62,775 nucleotides of DNA, taken from assembly GCA_035711845.1 (NCBI GenBank), contig DASTBU010000031.1, positions 1-62,775 on the forward strand. The letters are read 5' to 3'. Shown piece after piece: positions 42,591-49,960 of the stretch (the first letter of the stretch is position 1; the number at the start of each line of letters is the position of its first letter). The DNA is from DASTBU01 sp035711845. Lineage in GTDB: Bacteria; Acidobacteriota; Vicinamibacteria; Vicinamibacterales; 2-12-FULL-66-21. The notes beneath the pieces are model-generated. The model ran no database searches. It worked only from the letters and a program-made list of their open reading frames with translations, and was not told where the DNA came from. The translations under genes and the position numbers were made by a program.

Positions 42591-44170
42591 CGGCGCTGCT
42601 GGATCGCGTGTCGGCCGCACTCGGGCTGGGTCCGGCAGTGCTCCGCCAGGTACACCCGGGCGAGTTGGCCGCTCCGGTTACGGCGGCCGGGCTGCCCGTC
42701 ATGGCCGATCGGGCGGCGAAGGATCTGGACGGCCGGCTGGTGTCGCTGTTTGCGAGCGACGAGCGGCATGCGGCGGGCAGGTTCCTGCTGCACCACATCT
42801 GGTCGCTGCCCGGCCTCAAGACGTTCCTCCACCTCGTCGCACCCCTCGAATCGGACCGGTCGTCGTTCCCCTCGATCGCGGCCGCCCATCCCGCCGCGAA
42901 CTGGTTCGAGCGCGAGGTCATGGATTTCTTCGGCCTCGCGCCGGACGGGCACCCGCACCCCGGCCGCGTCGCGCTGCACAACGACTGGCCCGAGGGGATG
43001 TGGGCGCTGCGCAAGGATTTTCCGCACGATTGCGAGGTGCCGCGTGTTGCCGGCGATCGGCATCCGTTCCGTCCGGTGACCGGAGAGGGCGTGTTCCAGA
43101 TCCCGGTGGGCCCCGTTCACGCGGGCATCATCGAGCCGGGCCACTTCCGCTTCGGCGTGGCCGGCGAGCCGGTGCTCTATCTCCAGCTGCGGCTGTTCTA
43201 CGTGCACAAGGGAACAGAGAAGCGCCTGGAGCGGCTTCCGTGGCGGCACGGATTGTATCTCGCCGAATCGATCTCGGGCGATACGTCTGTCGGACATGCG
43301 CTGGCCTTCGCGCACGCCGTCGAGCGGCTCGCCGGCGTCGAGGTGCCGGCCCGCGCGCGGTCGCTGCGCGTGGTGCTGCTGGAGCTCGAGCGGATCTACA
43401 ACCACATCGCCGACATCGGGGCGCTGGCGACCGACGTCGCGTTCACCGTGCCTGCCAGCCGCGCACAAGTGCTGCGCGAGGGCGTGGTCCGGCTGCAGGA
43501 TCGGTTGTTCGGGACGCGCCTGCTGCGGGGAACCGTGGCGTTCGGCGGGGTCAAGCGGGATCTGTCGGCGGGCGGCAGAGCGGCGCTCCGCGCGCACCTT
43601 CGTTCGTTCGGGAAGGAGTGTGGCGCGCTGATCGAGCTGCTGGCAGATGCCGGCACGTTCACGGACCGCGTGGACGGGACGGGGATCCTGACGACTCAAG
43701 CCGCGAAGGATCTGGGGGTCGTGGGCATGGCGGCCAGGGCCTCGGGCGTCGATACCGACTTCCGGCGCGACCATCCGCACGATGGGTACGAGGGATTGCA
43801 CTTCGAAGTGCCGGTGGAGGAAGCTGGCGATGTCAGGGCGCGGCTCATGGTTCGCGCCCGCGAGATCGAGCAGTCGCTGTCGATCCTGCACCAGGCGCTC
43901 GACGCGATGCCTGAGACGCCGCTGCTGGCGCCGCTTCCGGATCGGCTGCCCCCGCGCTCGGCCGCGCTCGGCTGGGCCGAAGCGTGGCGCGGGCCGTGCA
44001 CGCACTGGGTCGCGACCGACGATCACGGCGATCTCGCACGCGTCAAGATCACCGATCCCAGCTTCATGAACTGGCCCGGTCTCGCGCACGCCGTGCCGGG
44101 CAACATCGTGCCGGACTTCCCGGTGATCAACAAGAGCTTCAACCTGTCGTATTCCGGAACCGACCGCTGA
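42587..44170 (+). CDS. Ehr large subunit: NuoC-NuoD/HyfG-like protein lacking NiFe-binding cysteines
   Basis: A 527-residue protein from GTG 42587. Residues 1-150 are NuoC-like (W-F-E-R-E-V-M-D-F-F-G-L and W-A-L-R-K-D-F-P). Residues 165-527 are NuoD/HycE-like (G-P-V-H-A-G-I-I-E-P-G-H-F and Y-V-H-K-G-T-E-K-R-L-E). In hydrogenase-type homologues the first ligand pair is C-G-I-C-x3-H. Here the same place reads S-G-D-T-x3-H, with Ser230 and Thr233 replacing the cysteines. The C-terminal D-P-C-Y-S-C-T-D-R motif reads N-L-S-Y-S-G-T-D-R, with Ser521 and Gly524. No [NiFe] centre can form, so this is an energy-converting-hydrogenase-related complex. D-P-S-F-M-N-W-P is retained. The redox partner is unknown. 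Confidence 0.92.
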   Translation: MTALLDRVSAALGLGPAVLRQVHPGELAAPVTAAGLPVMADRAAKDLDGRLVSLFASDERHAAGRFLLHHIWSLPGLKTFLHLVAPLESDRSSFPSIAAAHPAANWFEREVMDFFGLAPDGHPHPGRVALHNDWPEGMWALRKDFPHDCEVPRVAGDRHPFRPVTGEGVFQIPVGPVHAGIIEPGHFRFGVAGEPVLYLQLRLFYVHKGTEKRLERLPWRHGLYLAESISGDTSVGHALAFAHAVERLAGVEVPARARSLRVVLLELERIYNHIADIGALATDVAFTVPASRAQVLREGVVRLQDRLFGTRLLRGTVAFGGVKRDLSAGGRAALRAHLRSFGKECGALIELLADAGTFTDRVDGTGILTTQAAKDLGVVGMAARASGVDTDFRRDHPHDGYEGLHFEVPVEEAGDVRARLMVRAREIEQSLSILHQALDAMPETPLLAPLPDRLPPRSAALGWAEAWRGPCTHWVATDDHGDLARVKITDPSFMNWPGLAHAVPGNIVPDFPVINKSFNLSYSGTDR

Positions 44171-44201
44171 GCGCGCCGAGGCAGCAGAAGAACAGGAACG
44201 C

Positions 44202-45074
44202 ATGTTCAGCATCATTGCGACGAGTTTGAGGATCGGGACGCTCACCGAACGGGATCCGTTCGGGGTGCAGCCGTTCTTCGGGTTCCCGGCCATCGACTTC
44301 AGCCGGTGCAGCGCGTGCGAGGAGTGCGCGCGCGCGTGCCCGACCGGCGCGATTTCCGCGGCGGCGCCGGCGCCCGACCGAAAGACGCTCTCGCTCTCGC
44401 TGGCGGCGTGCATCCAGTGCCGTGAGTGTGTCGCCGCATGCCCGGACCAGATCGTCAACGCGGCGACGGGGGTCGAGCTTGCTGCCCATACCCGTGCGCA
44501 GCTCGCCCAGACCGCGTCGTTCACGGTCGACCCGATCACGGGAACAGCGGCGTTCGATCGGCTCGAGGCGCAGCCCGGGCCCGGGCTGGCGGAGTCGGCC
44601 GAGCGCTTTCGCGCGCGGCTCGGCGGCCTGCTCGGGCGCTCGCTCCACGTGCGTCAGGTGGATGCCGGCAGCTGCAATGGCTGCGAGCTGGAGATCGCCG
44701 CCACGACGAATCCGCTGTACGACCTCGAGCGTTTCGGGGTTCACTTCGTCGCCAGCCCGAGGCACGCGGACGTTCTGCTCGTCACCGGACCGGTGACTCG
44801 AAACATGGAGATTGCGCTCCGGCGGACCTACGAGGCGGCGCCGGACCCACGGGTCGTGATTGCAGTGGGCGCCTGTGGCTGCTCCGGCGGCCTGTTCGGG
44901 GAGGGCACGTATGCGTCGGTGGGCGGCGTGGATCGCGTGGTGCCGGTCGACATCTATGTCCCCGGTTGTCCGCCTCGCCCGCAGGCCATCCTCAACGCGA
45001 TGCTCGTGGCGATGGGTATTCGCCAGGCGCGATCCGACCCGGGCAGTCCGCAGGCAGGGAGCGGCGTCGCGTGA
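44202..45074 (+). CDS. Ehr small subunit: ferredoxin (2x[4Fe-4S]) fused to NuoB/HyfI-like domain
   Basis: A 290-residue fusion. Residues 30-95 hold two [4Fe-4S] motifs, C-S-A-C-E-E-C-A-R-A-C-P and C-I-Q-C-R-E-C-V-A-A-C-P, like HyfH/NuoI. Residues 145-285 form the NuoB/hydrogenase small-subunit fold with the proximal-cluster cysteines intact: G-S-C-N-G-C-E, V-G-A-C-G-C-S-G and V-P-G-C-P-P-R-P. The electron wire to the large subunit is thus complete although the NiFe site is gone. In most Hyf/Ech-type clusters these are two separate genes. It overlaps the ArsR gene by 4 bp (GTGA). Confidence 0.92.
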   Translation: MFSIIATSLRIGTLTERDPFGVQPFFGFPAIDFSRCSACEECARACPTGAISAAAPAPDRKTLSLSLAACIQCRECVAACPDQIVNAATGVELAAHTRAQLAQTASFTVDPITGTAAFDRLEAQPGPGLAESAERFRARLGGLLGRSLHVRQVDAGSCNGCELEIAATTNPLYDLERFGVHFVASPRHADVLLVTGPVTRNMEIALRRTYEAAPDPRVVIAVGACGCSGGLFGEGTYASVGGVDRVVPVDIYVPGCPPRPQAILNAMLVAMGIRQARSDPGSPQAGSGVA

Positions 45075-45481
45075 AGGGGAGGGAGCCCGGCGAGGCGACG
45101 AGCCGAAACGAGTTGCGGGCGTTCAAGGCGCAATTCTTTCGTGCGCTCGCACATCCCGTCCGGATCCGGATTCTCGAGCTTCTCGTGCGCGGCGGCCGCA
45201 CGGTTCAGGAGCTGCAGGAAGCGCTGGGACTCGACCAGCCGATCGTCTCGCAGCAGCTCGTCGTGCTTCGCAACCAGCGCATCGTCCAGACGCAGAAAGA
45301 AGGGCTGTTCGTTCGGTATACGCTCCGCGATCCGCTGATTGGCGAACTGCTCGACGTCGCGCGCCGCATCTTCAACAACCATCTCGTCACCACGGGGGGC
45401 ATGCTCCGCGAGCTGCGCCGGGAGACGTCGGGCGGCGCGCCTTCGGCCGGCCGCGTCCGAAAACGGCTAGTCGATCGCTGA
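45071..45481 (+). CDS. ArsR-family regulator, last gene of the Ehr operon
   Basis: A 136-residue protein from GTG 45071. The winged helix has F-F-R-A-L-A-H-P-V-R-I-R-I-L-E-L-L, V-Q-E-L-Q-E-A-L-G-L-D-Q-P-I-V-S-Q-Q-L recognition region and a wing ending F-V-R-Y-T-L. No metal-site or redox cysteines are present, so the signal is unlikely to be a metal through a known ArsR site. Its 4-bp overlap with the fused ferredoxin-NuoB gene makes it an integral member of the operon and a likely autorepressor acting at the repeats before 37447. Confidence 0.88.
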   Translation: MKGREPGEATSRNELRAFKAQFFRALAHPVRIRILELLVRGGRTVQELQEALGLDQPIVSQQLVVLRNQRIVQTQKEGLFVRYTLRDPLIGELLDVARRIFNNHLVTTGGMLRELRRETSGGAPSAGRVRKRLVDR

Positions 45482-45504
45482 GCAGTCGTCGTATCGTCGT
45501 AGGC

Positions 45505-47052
45505 ATGCAGGCAATCCCCGGCCTCGCCCGCGACGCGCTGGATCGGGCGCGGCTCAGCCGGGACCCGCGATTCGACGGCAAGTTCTTCATCGCGGTCACC
45601 TCCACCGGGATTTACTGCCGGCCGATCTGTCCGTCTCCAGTCTCGAAGAGCTGCAACGTGCGCTACTACGCGTCGGCTGCGGCAGCGGCGGAGGCCGGGT
45701 TCCGTCCGTGCCTGCGCTGCCGGCCTGAGGCCGCGCCCGGGACGCCAGCCTGGCTCGGAACGTCCGCGGTCGTGCGGCGCGCGCTGCGGCTCATCGAGAA
45801 CGGCGAGCTCGATGAAGCGTCGGTCGCCACGCTTGCCGAGCGTCTGGGCATCGGTCCGCGCCATCTGCACCGGTTGTTCCTGCAGCATGTTGGCGCGTCC
45901 CCGATCGCGGTGGCGCAAACGCGACGGCTCCATTTTGCCAAGCGCCTGCTGGACGAGACCGGCCTGCCGATCACCGAGATCGCGCTCGCCGCGGGCTTCG
46001 GCAGCGTGCGGCGGTTCAACGCGGCGTTCCAGAGGACGTACGCGCGCTCGCCGCGCGAGCTGCGCCGCCAGCGGCCCGCCGGCGCTGCCGCTGAGAAGCG
46101 CGACGAGGTGGTGCTGAGGCTTGCGTTCCGGCCGCCGTACGACTGGGCGCACGTGCTCGACTTCCTGGCCACACGCGCGGTGCCGGGCGTCGAGCGCGTG
46201 GACGCGCGCGGCTACGCGCGTACGGTCAGCTCCCGGACCGGACATGCGATCGTCTGCGTGCGCGCGATCGACGGCGACGGGGCGCTGGAGCTGCGCGTGC
46301 GTGGCGCCGCACCGGTGGAGTTGTTCCAGCTGTCCGCGGCGGCGAGGCGTGCGTTCGACCTGGCCGCCGATCCCGCGCGGATCGCGCTCGCGTTCGAGCC
46401 CGACCCCCTCCTCGGGCCGCTCGTCGAGCGGCGGCCCGGACTCCGGATCCCCGGCGCGTGGGACCCGTTCGAGTGCGCCGTCCGTGCGGTGCTCGGCCAG
46501 CAGGTGAGCGTCGCAGCAGGTCGCACGCTCGCCGCGCGGCTGGTGGCGCGCCTCGGCCTGCCGATCGCGAGCGCGAGTGACGGCCTCACGCACCTGTTCC
46601 CCTCGCCAGAGGCAGTGGCCGTCGCGGATCTCGATGGGTTGGGGATGACGACCGCGCGCATCGGCGCGCTACGCGCGCTTGCACGCGCAGTCTGCGACGG
46701 GGCGCTCGATCTGAACACGGCGGTCGAGGACGTCATGGCGAAGCTGATCGCGCTGCCGGGGTTCGGTGCGTGGACAGCCGCGTATGTCGCGCTGCGTGCG
46801 CTCGGCGAGCCGGATGCATTTCCCGCGGGCGATCTCGTCCTCCGCCGCGTCGCCGCCAGTGGTGACGCTCCACTGACCATGCGCGCGCTCGAGGCGCGCG
46901 CCGAGGCATGGCGGCCCTGGCGCAGTTACGCGGTCATGCACCTCTGGCGCTCGGCGAGCGAGTCTGCCGCACCGAGGATGCCGAGGAAGCCCCGCGCAGG
47001 AGCGCGGGCGTCGATGAGCTCCACACCGATTCGCTCTCCTCAGCTGCTCTGA
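45505..47052 (+). CDS. Ada-AraC-AlkA fusion: methylphosphotriester sensor plus 3-methyladenine DNA glycosylase
   Basis: A 515-residue protein. Residues 1-80 form the Ada metal-binding domain with four zinc cysteines in Y-C-R-P-I-C and C-L-R-C-R-P. Residues 85-190 form an AraC helix-turn-helix pair (L-A-E-R-L-G-I-G-P-R-H-L-H-R-L-F; I-A-L-A-A-G-F-G-S-V-R-R-F-N). Residues 205-315 resemble the AlkA N-terminal domain. The HhH-GPD domain follows, with V-L-G-Q-Q-V-S-V and L-P-G-F-G-A-W-T-A-A-Y and the catalytic Asp in F-P-A-G-D-L-V-L-R-R. It senses and repairs alkylation damage. The O6-methyltransferase part of classic Ada is missing, as in the known AdaA/AlkA fusions. Confidence 0.94.
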   Translation: MQAIPGLARDALDRARLSRDPRFDGKFFIAVTSTGIYCRPICPSPVSKSCNVRYYASAAAAAEAGFRPCLRCRPEAAPGTPAWLGTSAVVRRALRLIENGELDEASVATLAERLGIGPRHLHRLFLQHVGASPIAVAQTRRLHFAKRLLDETGLPITEIALAAGFGSVRRFNAAFQRTYARSPRELRRQRPAGAAAEKRDEVVLRLAFRPPYDWAHVLDFLATRAVPGVERVDARGYARTVSSRTGHAIVCVRAIDGDGALELRVRGAAPVELFQLSAAARRAFDLAADPARIALAFEPDPLLGPLVERRPGLRIPGAWDPFECAVRAVLGQQVSVAAGRTLAARLVARLGLPIASASDGLTHLFPSPEAVAVADLDGLGMTTARIGALRALARAVCDGALDLNTAVEDVMAKLIALPGFGAWTAAYVALRALGEPDAFPAGDLVLRRVAASGDAPLTMRALEARAEAWRPWRSYAVMHLWRSASESAAPRMPRKPRAGARASMSSTPIRSPQLL

Positions 47053-47140
47053 GGGCGGTATCGCCAACGTCCAGCCGTCTCTTGTACTCACGTCTGAAAG
47101 CGGCGAGTCTGAGGAACGGGACGGGAGTAGTTTCGATCCC

Positions 47141-47719
47141 ATGATCGTCGGGGTGATTCGCGGGTACAAGGCAGGGACCATCATTGCGGCGCTCGCGCTG
47201 GCGGCGGTGTTCAACGCCGCCGCGTTTCTGTTCTCGACCTCCGCCGCAGGCCTGCAGCTCTACAGAACCGACAGCTTGCGCGTCCAGACCCCGCCAGGAA
47301 CACTTGAAGGCCGGCACATGGACAGGTTCGTCGAGATTCGTTCGTACACCCTCCAGCCGGGCACGCGCGGCGAGTTCCATCGGCTCTTCGTTGGAGAGGC
47401 GCTGCCAATGCTCGAGCGCTGGAAGGTGGAGGTGGTGGCATACGGGCCGTCACGCCACGACAGCGATTCGTACTTCCTGGTGCGCGCGTACGCGAGCCCG
47501 GAAGAGCGGCAGCGGAGCCAGGACGCGTTCTACGGCAGCGACGAATGGAAGAAGGGGCCCCGCGAGCCGATACTCGCCCTCATCGAGCACTACAGCACCA
47601 TCTCGATCTGGCTCGACGAGGCGACGGTTCGCGGACTTCGGGCCGCAGGCGAGCGTCAGCTGGCGCTGCCCGCCGATGCGCCGGCGCGCGCGGAGTTTCC
47701 CGCATCAGGGAATCGATAA
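47141..47719 (+). CDS. NIPSNAP-family protein with N-terminal membrane segment
   Basis: A 192-residue reading frame. Residues 10-33 form a hydrophobic segment. From residue 60 (ATG 47318) the NIPSNAP-like ferredoxin-fold domain begins: F-V-E-I-R-S-Y-T-L-Q-P-G-T, F-H-R-L-F-V-G-E-A-L-P-M-L, Y-F-L-V-R-A-Y-A-S-P-E-E-R and F-Y-G-S-D-E-W. The long start would make it membrane-anchored; the short start with GAAGG upstream gives a 133-residue cytoplasmic protein closer to the usual length. The function of this family in bacteria is not established. Confidence 0.78.
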   Translation: MIVGVIRGYKAGTIIAALALAAVFNAAAFLFSTSAAGLQLYRTDSLRVQTPPGTLEGRHMDRFVEIRSYTLQPGTRGEFHRLFVGEALPMLERWKVEVVAYGPSRHDSDSYFLVRAYASPEERQRSQDAFYGSDEWKKGPREPILALIEHYSTISIWLDEATVRGLRAAGERQLALPADAPARAEFPASGNR

Positions 47720-47822
47720 GCGTCGTTACTCGCACACGGAAAGCGATGAGACGAGCGAGTCTCGGTGAAACCATTATGATAGATGCCTCCGATCGGGCAA
47801 CTTCCGGTTCAATGGAGGCTCG

Positions 47823-48158
47823 GTGCAAGAGAATCCTTCTCGCCTTTCCGTCGCCGACGTTCGAACCATTGTCGAGCGCGGCGACGCCGTCACGTTCATC
47901 GATTCGCGCAACCCGATTGCGTGGGCGTCGTCGAAAATCAAGATTCGCGGTGCTCATCGAGTTCCGATCGACGAGGTTCCTGAACATCTCGACGAGCTTC
48001 CTCGCGACCAGCGTCTGATCGTGTACTGCACGTGACCCGCTGAAGCATCAAGCGCCCGTGTGGCGCGATACCTCGCCAAACAGGGATTCACCGCCTCGTA
48101 TCTCGCGGGGGGATTCCAGGCATGGATCGCAGCCGATGGGTCGGTGGAACCCAAATGA
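47823..48158 (+). CDS. Rhodanese-like protein with in-frame TGA at the YCTCP motif (selenocysteine candidate)
   Basis: A 111-codon frame from GTG 47823 (TGGAGG upstream). Rhodanese features are R-L-S-V-A-D-V-R, D-A-V-T-F-I-D-S-R-N-P, G-A-H-R-V-P-I-D-E-V and L-I-V-Y-C-T. Codon 71 (48033-48035) is TGA. The same frame then continues P-A-E-A-S-S-A-R-V-A-R-Y-L-A-K-Q-G-F and S-Y-L-A-G-G-F-Q-A-W, the conserved C-terminal half, to a stop at 48156. Relatives read Y-C-T/S-C-P-x-E here, so TGA stands exactly for Cys. A bSECIS-like hairpin follows, and the distal stop overlaps the next gene's ATG (ATGA). I read a C-x-U redox rhodanese. The alternative is a nonsense mutation (TGC/TGT to TGA). No sel genes are in the window. 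Confidence 0.7.
48047..48069 (+). promoter_or_regulatory. Candidate bacterial SECIS hairpin
   Basis: Directly after the in-frame TGA, GCGCC (48052-48056) pairs perfectly with GGCGC (48062-48066) around a 5-base loop, CGTGT (48057-48061). ATC (48047-48049) pairs with GAT (48067-48069) across a two-base AA bulge. The apical loop starts 21 bases after TGA, and G is its second base. Both match what is known of bacterial SECIS elements (loop about 16-37 nt after UGA, a G among the first two loop bases). GC-rich coding DNA can produce such stems by chance. Confidence 0.5.
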
Positions 48159-48961
48159 GGCCGCAGGTTCCGGTCGGCGGGCGGCGCCAGGTTCCCCCTG
48201 GCCAGTTCGAACATGAGCTCGAGCTAGCCCGGCAGGTTCAACGAGCCCTGCTTCCGTCGCCGTTGCCCCGGGTGACCGGGATACGTCTCGCCGCGGTCAG
48301 CCGGCCTGCCCGGATTGTCAGCGGCGATCTGTACGATGCGATCGTCATCGATCCCGAACGACTCGCGGTTCTGTGTGCCGACGTGAGCGGGAAGGGCTTC
48401 CCCGCGGCGTTGCTGGCGTCTGAAATACAGGCGTACGTGCGGGCGACGCTTCGCGCCGCATGCGTGTTCAACGATCCGACCCTTGGCCCGCTTCCGTTGC
48501 AGGTCGTCTCGCTCCTGAATGCCCAGGCGGCTGACCGGGATGCCGCGGGCCGTTACGCCACGATGTTCTTTGCCGAGTTCGACGTGGGCGAGCGTACTGT
48601 GCACTACGTCAATGCGGGGCACAATCCGCCTCTCCTCATCACACCGCACGGAATCTCCTTCGCGGAATTGACGACGGGAGGTCCGCCGGTGGGTCTCCTG
48701 CAGGACGCCACGTACGACGCTGGCGCGCTGCCGCTGCCGGAGCGTTCAGTCGTGCTGATCTATACGGATGGTGTCGTGGAAGCGCGCAACCCCGACGACG
48801 AGGAGTTTGGCCTCGCCCGACTGATCGACATCTGCAGCACGGCAGAGGGGAATATCGACGCACTCCTTCAGACCGTCGTCGAGGCACTCGACGGTTGGCG
48901 AGGTGACATGGAGCAGGGAGACGACATCACCTTGATCGGGGTGGCTATCGGCCATCGATAA
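48155..48961 (+). CDS. PP2C-type (SpoIIE/RsbU) serine phosphatase
   Basis: A 268-residue protein. After a short amphipathic helix (F-E-H-E-L-E-L-A-R-Q-V-Q-R-A-L-L-P) comes the PP2C SpoIIE domain: V-S-G-D-L-Y-D-A, C-A-D-V-S-G-K-G-F-P-A-A-L-L, H-Y-V-N-A-G-H-N-P-P-L-L, Y-T-D-G-V-V-E-A-R-N and Q-G-D-D-I-T-L-I. All metal-binding aspartates are present. Such enzymes dephosphorylate STAS-domain anti-anti-sigma factors. ATG 48155 overlaps the distal rhodanese stop (ATGA), implying translational coupling. No STAS or anti-sigma kinase gene is nearby. Confidence 0.92.
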   Translation: MRPQVPVGGRRQVPPGQFEHELELARQVQRALLPSPLPRVTGIRLAAVSRPARIVSGDLYDAIVIDPERLAVLCADVSGKGFPAALLASEIQAYVRATLRAACVFNDPTLGPLPLQVVSLLNAQAADRDAAGRYATMFFAEFDVGERTVHYVNAGHNPPLLITPHGISFAELTTGGPPVGLLQDATYDAGALPLPERSVVLIYTDGVVEARNPDDEEFGLARLIDICSTAEGNIDALLQTVVEALDGWRGDMEQGDDITLIGVAIGHR

Positions 48962-49011
48962 CCGCGGTTGGGAGGCGTCGTGCGCTGCTGTTGCTCATGA
49001 CTGCGAAGTGC

Positions 49012-49620
49012 CTATCTGGGCGGCACAAACGTGTACACGCCTGCCAGTAAGATCTCCGCTCCGACGGCGGCGAGGATGAGTCCCATGAACCGCAGCAGAA
49101 TACGTTGACCGCGAGAGCCGATCACGCCGACCACGCGATTAGCAGACAGCAGGACGACGAGGATGGCGAGCCCGACGATGGTTACAGCACCCAGCAACAT
49201 CGCCATCTCACGCCAGATGGTGACGCGGGACGACAACGTAAGCACCGTCGTGATCGCGCCAGGTCCAGCCATCAACGGCATCGCAAGAGGCACCAGGACT
49301 TGTTCGTGCCTGCTCTGTGCCTCCTGGTCGTGCTGAACCTTTGTCGGCGTGCCATGGAGCATTTCAAGGCCCATCAGGAGCACGACAAGCCCACCAGCAG
49401 CTTGAAGCGCCGGCATCGAGATTCCGAAGGCCGCCAGGAGCGCCTTCCCTGCGAGCGCGACGATACCGAGAATGACAATGACCGCAACGGCCGCCCGAAT
49501 CGCCGCCCGCGGTCGCTCAGCCGGCGACGCGCCCTCCGTGATGGCGAGGAAGACTGGGACAGCTCCCAGTGGATTCGTGATCGCGAACAGAGCCACGATT
49601 TCCTGCATGAACGATGGCAT
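49012..49620 (-). CDS. MarC family integral membrane protein
   Basis: A 202-residue protein with six predicted helices. N-terminal F-A-I-T-N-P-L-G-A-V-P-V-F-L, central G-L-E-M-L-H-G-T and L-V-P-L-A-M-P-L-M-A-G-P-G-A-I-T-T-V and C-terminal R-F-M-G-L-I-L-A-A-V-G-A-E are the MarC (UPF0056) landmarks. Its transport function is not established. ATG 49620 (M-P-S-F-M-Q-E-I) or 49638 may be the start. It converges with the phosphatase gene. Confidence 0.92.
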   Translation of the reverse strand: MPSFMQEIVALFAITNPLGAVPVFLAITEGASPAERPRAAIRAAVAVIVILGIVALAGKALLAAFGISMPALQAAGGLVVLLMGLEMLHGTPTKVQHDQEAQSRHEQVLVPLAMPLMAGPGAITTVLTLSSRVTIWREMAMLLGAVTIVGLAILVVLLSANRVVGVIGSRGQRILLRFMGLILAAVGAEILLAGVYTFVPPR

Positions 49621-49897
49621 CGACGAACCGGTATGCACACGCGTCCGAAGGGCGTCGGGTTCTTTCCCTCCAGCGACGCGTCTGGCGGGATGTTACCGCA
49701 CGGCAGAGCCGAGGACGACACAAATGATCGCTGGCCCGACTCGAAACCATGCTGCCGCCCACACGGACGCGGCGCATATGATGTCGTCATGGTCCGCGCC
49801 TCGCCCGTGATCAGGTCGACACCCGCTCTCTTGCCGGGCGACGGCCGCGATGGACCATCGCCTTCACACCGCGGCCCGGGATCGCCCGTGCGCCATT

Positions 49898-49960
49898 TGC
49901 AACTGAATGGTTGCATGTAGATCGCCGGTGGGATTATTATGCAACCTGGAGGTTGCATAA
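49898..49960 (+). promoter_or_regulatory. Two matching operators before the SRPBCC-ArsR operon
   Basis: An inverted repeat of TGCAAC and GTTGCA with a 6-bp spacer spans 49898-49914. A stronger one, TTATGCAACC (49937-49946) and GGTTGCATAA (49951-49960), overlaps the ribosome site GGAGG and the A of the start codon. Both contain TGCAAC-N(4-6)-GTTGCA. Their centres are 42 bp apart, about four helical turns, allowing repressor bound to both on one face. The probable binder is the ArsR protein encoded second in the operon. The rest of the 49621-49897 interval holds nothing I can recognise. Confidence 0.75.

Noticed and set aside
42587..44170. Calling the large subunit a [NiFe] hydrogenase or formate hydrogenlyase subunit
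   Set aside because: All four NiFe-ligating cysteine positions are substituted (S230, T233, S521, G524).
37447..45074. Calling the operon complex I (Nuo)
   Set aside because: The gene set (HyfB, HyfC, HyfE, HyfF-like; fused NuoCD; fused ferredoxin-NuoB) and the missing NuoA, NuoE, NuoF, NuoG, NuoJ fit the group-4-hydrogenase-related type.
47823..48035. Treating the rhodanese simply as a truncated 70-residue protein
   Set aside because: The conserved second half continues in the same frame and its stop is coupled to the next gene, so the TGA-interrupted full frame is the better unit.
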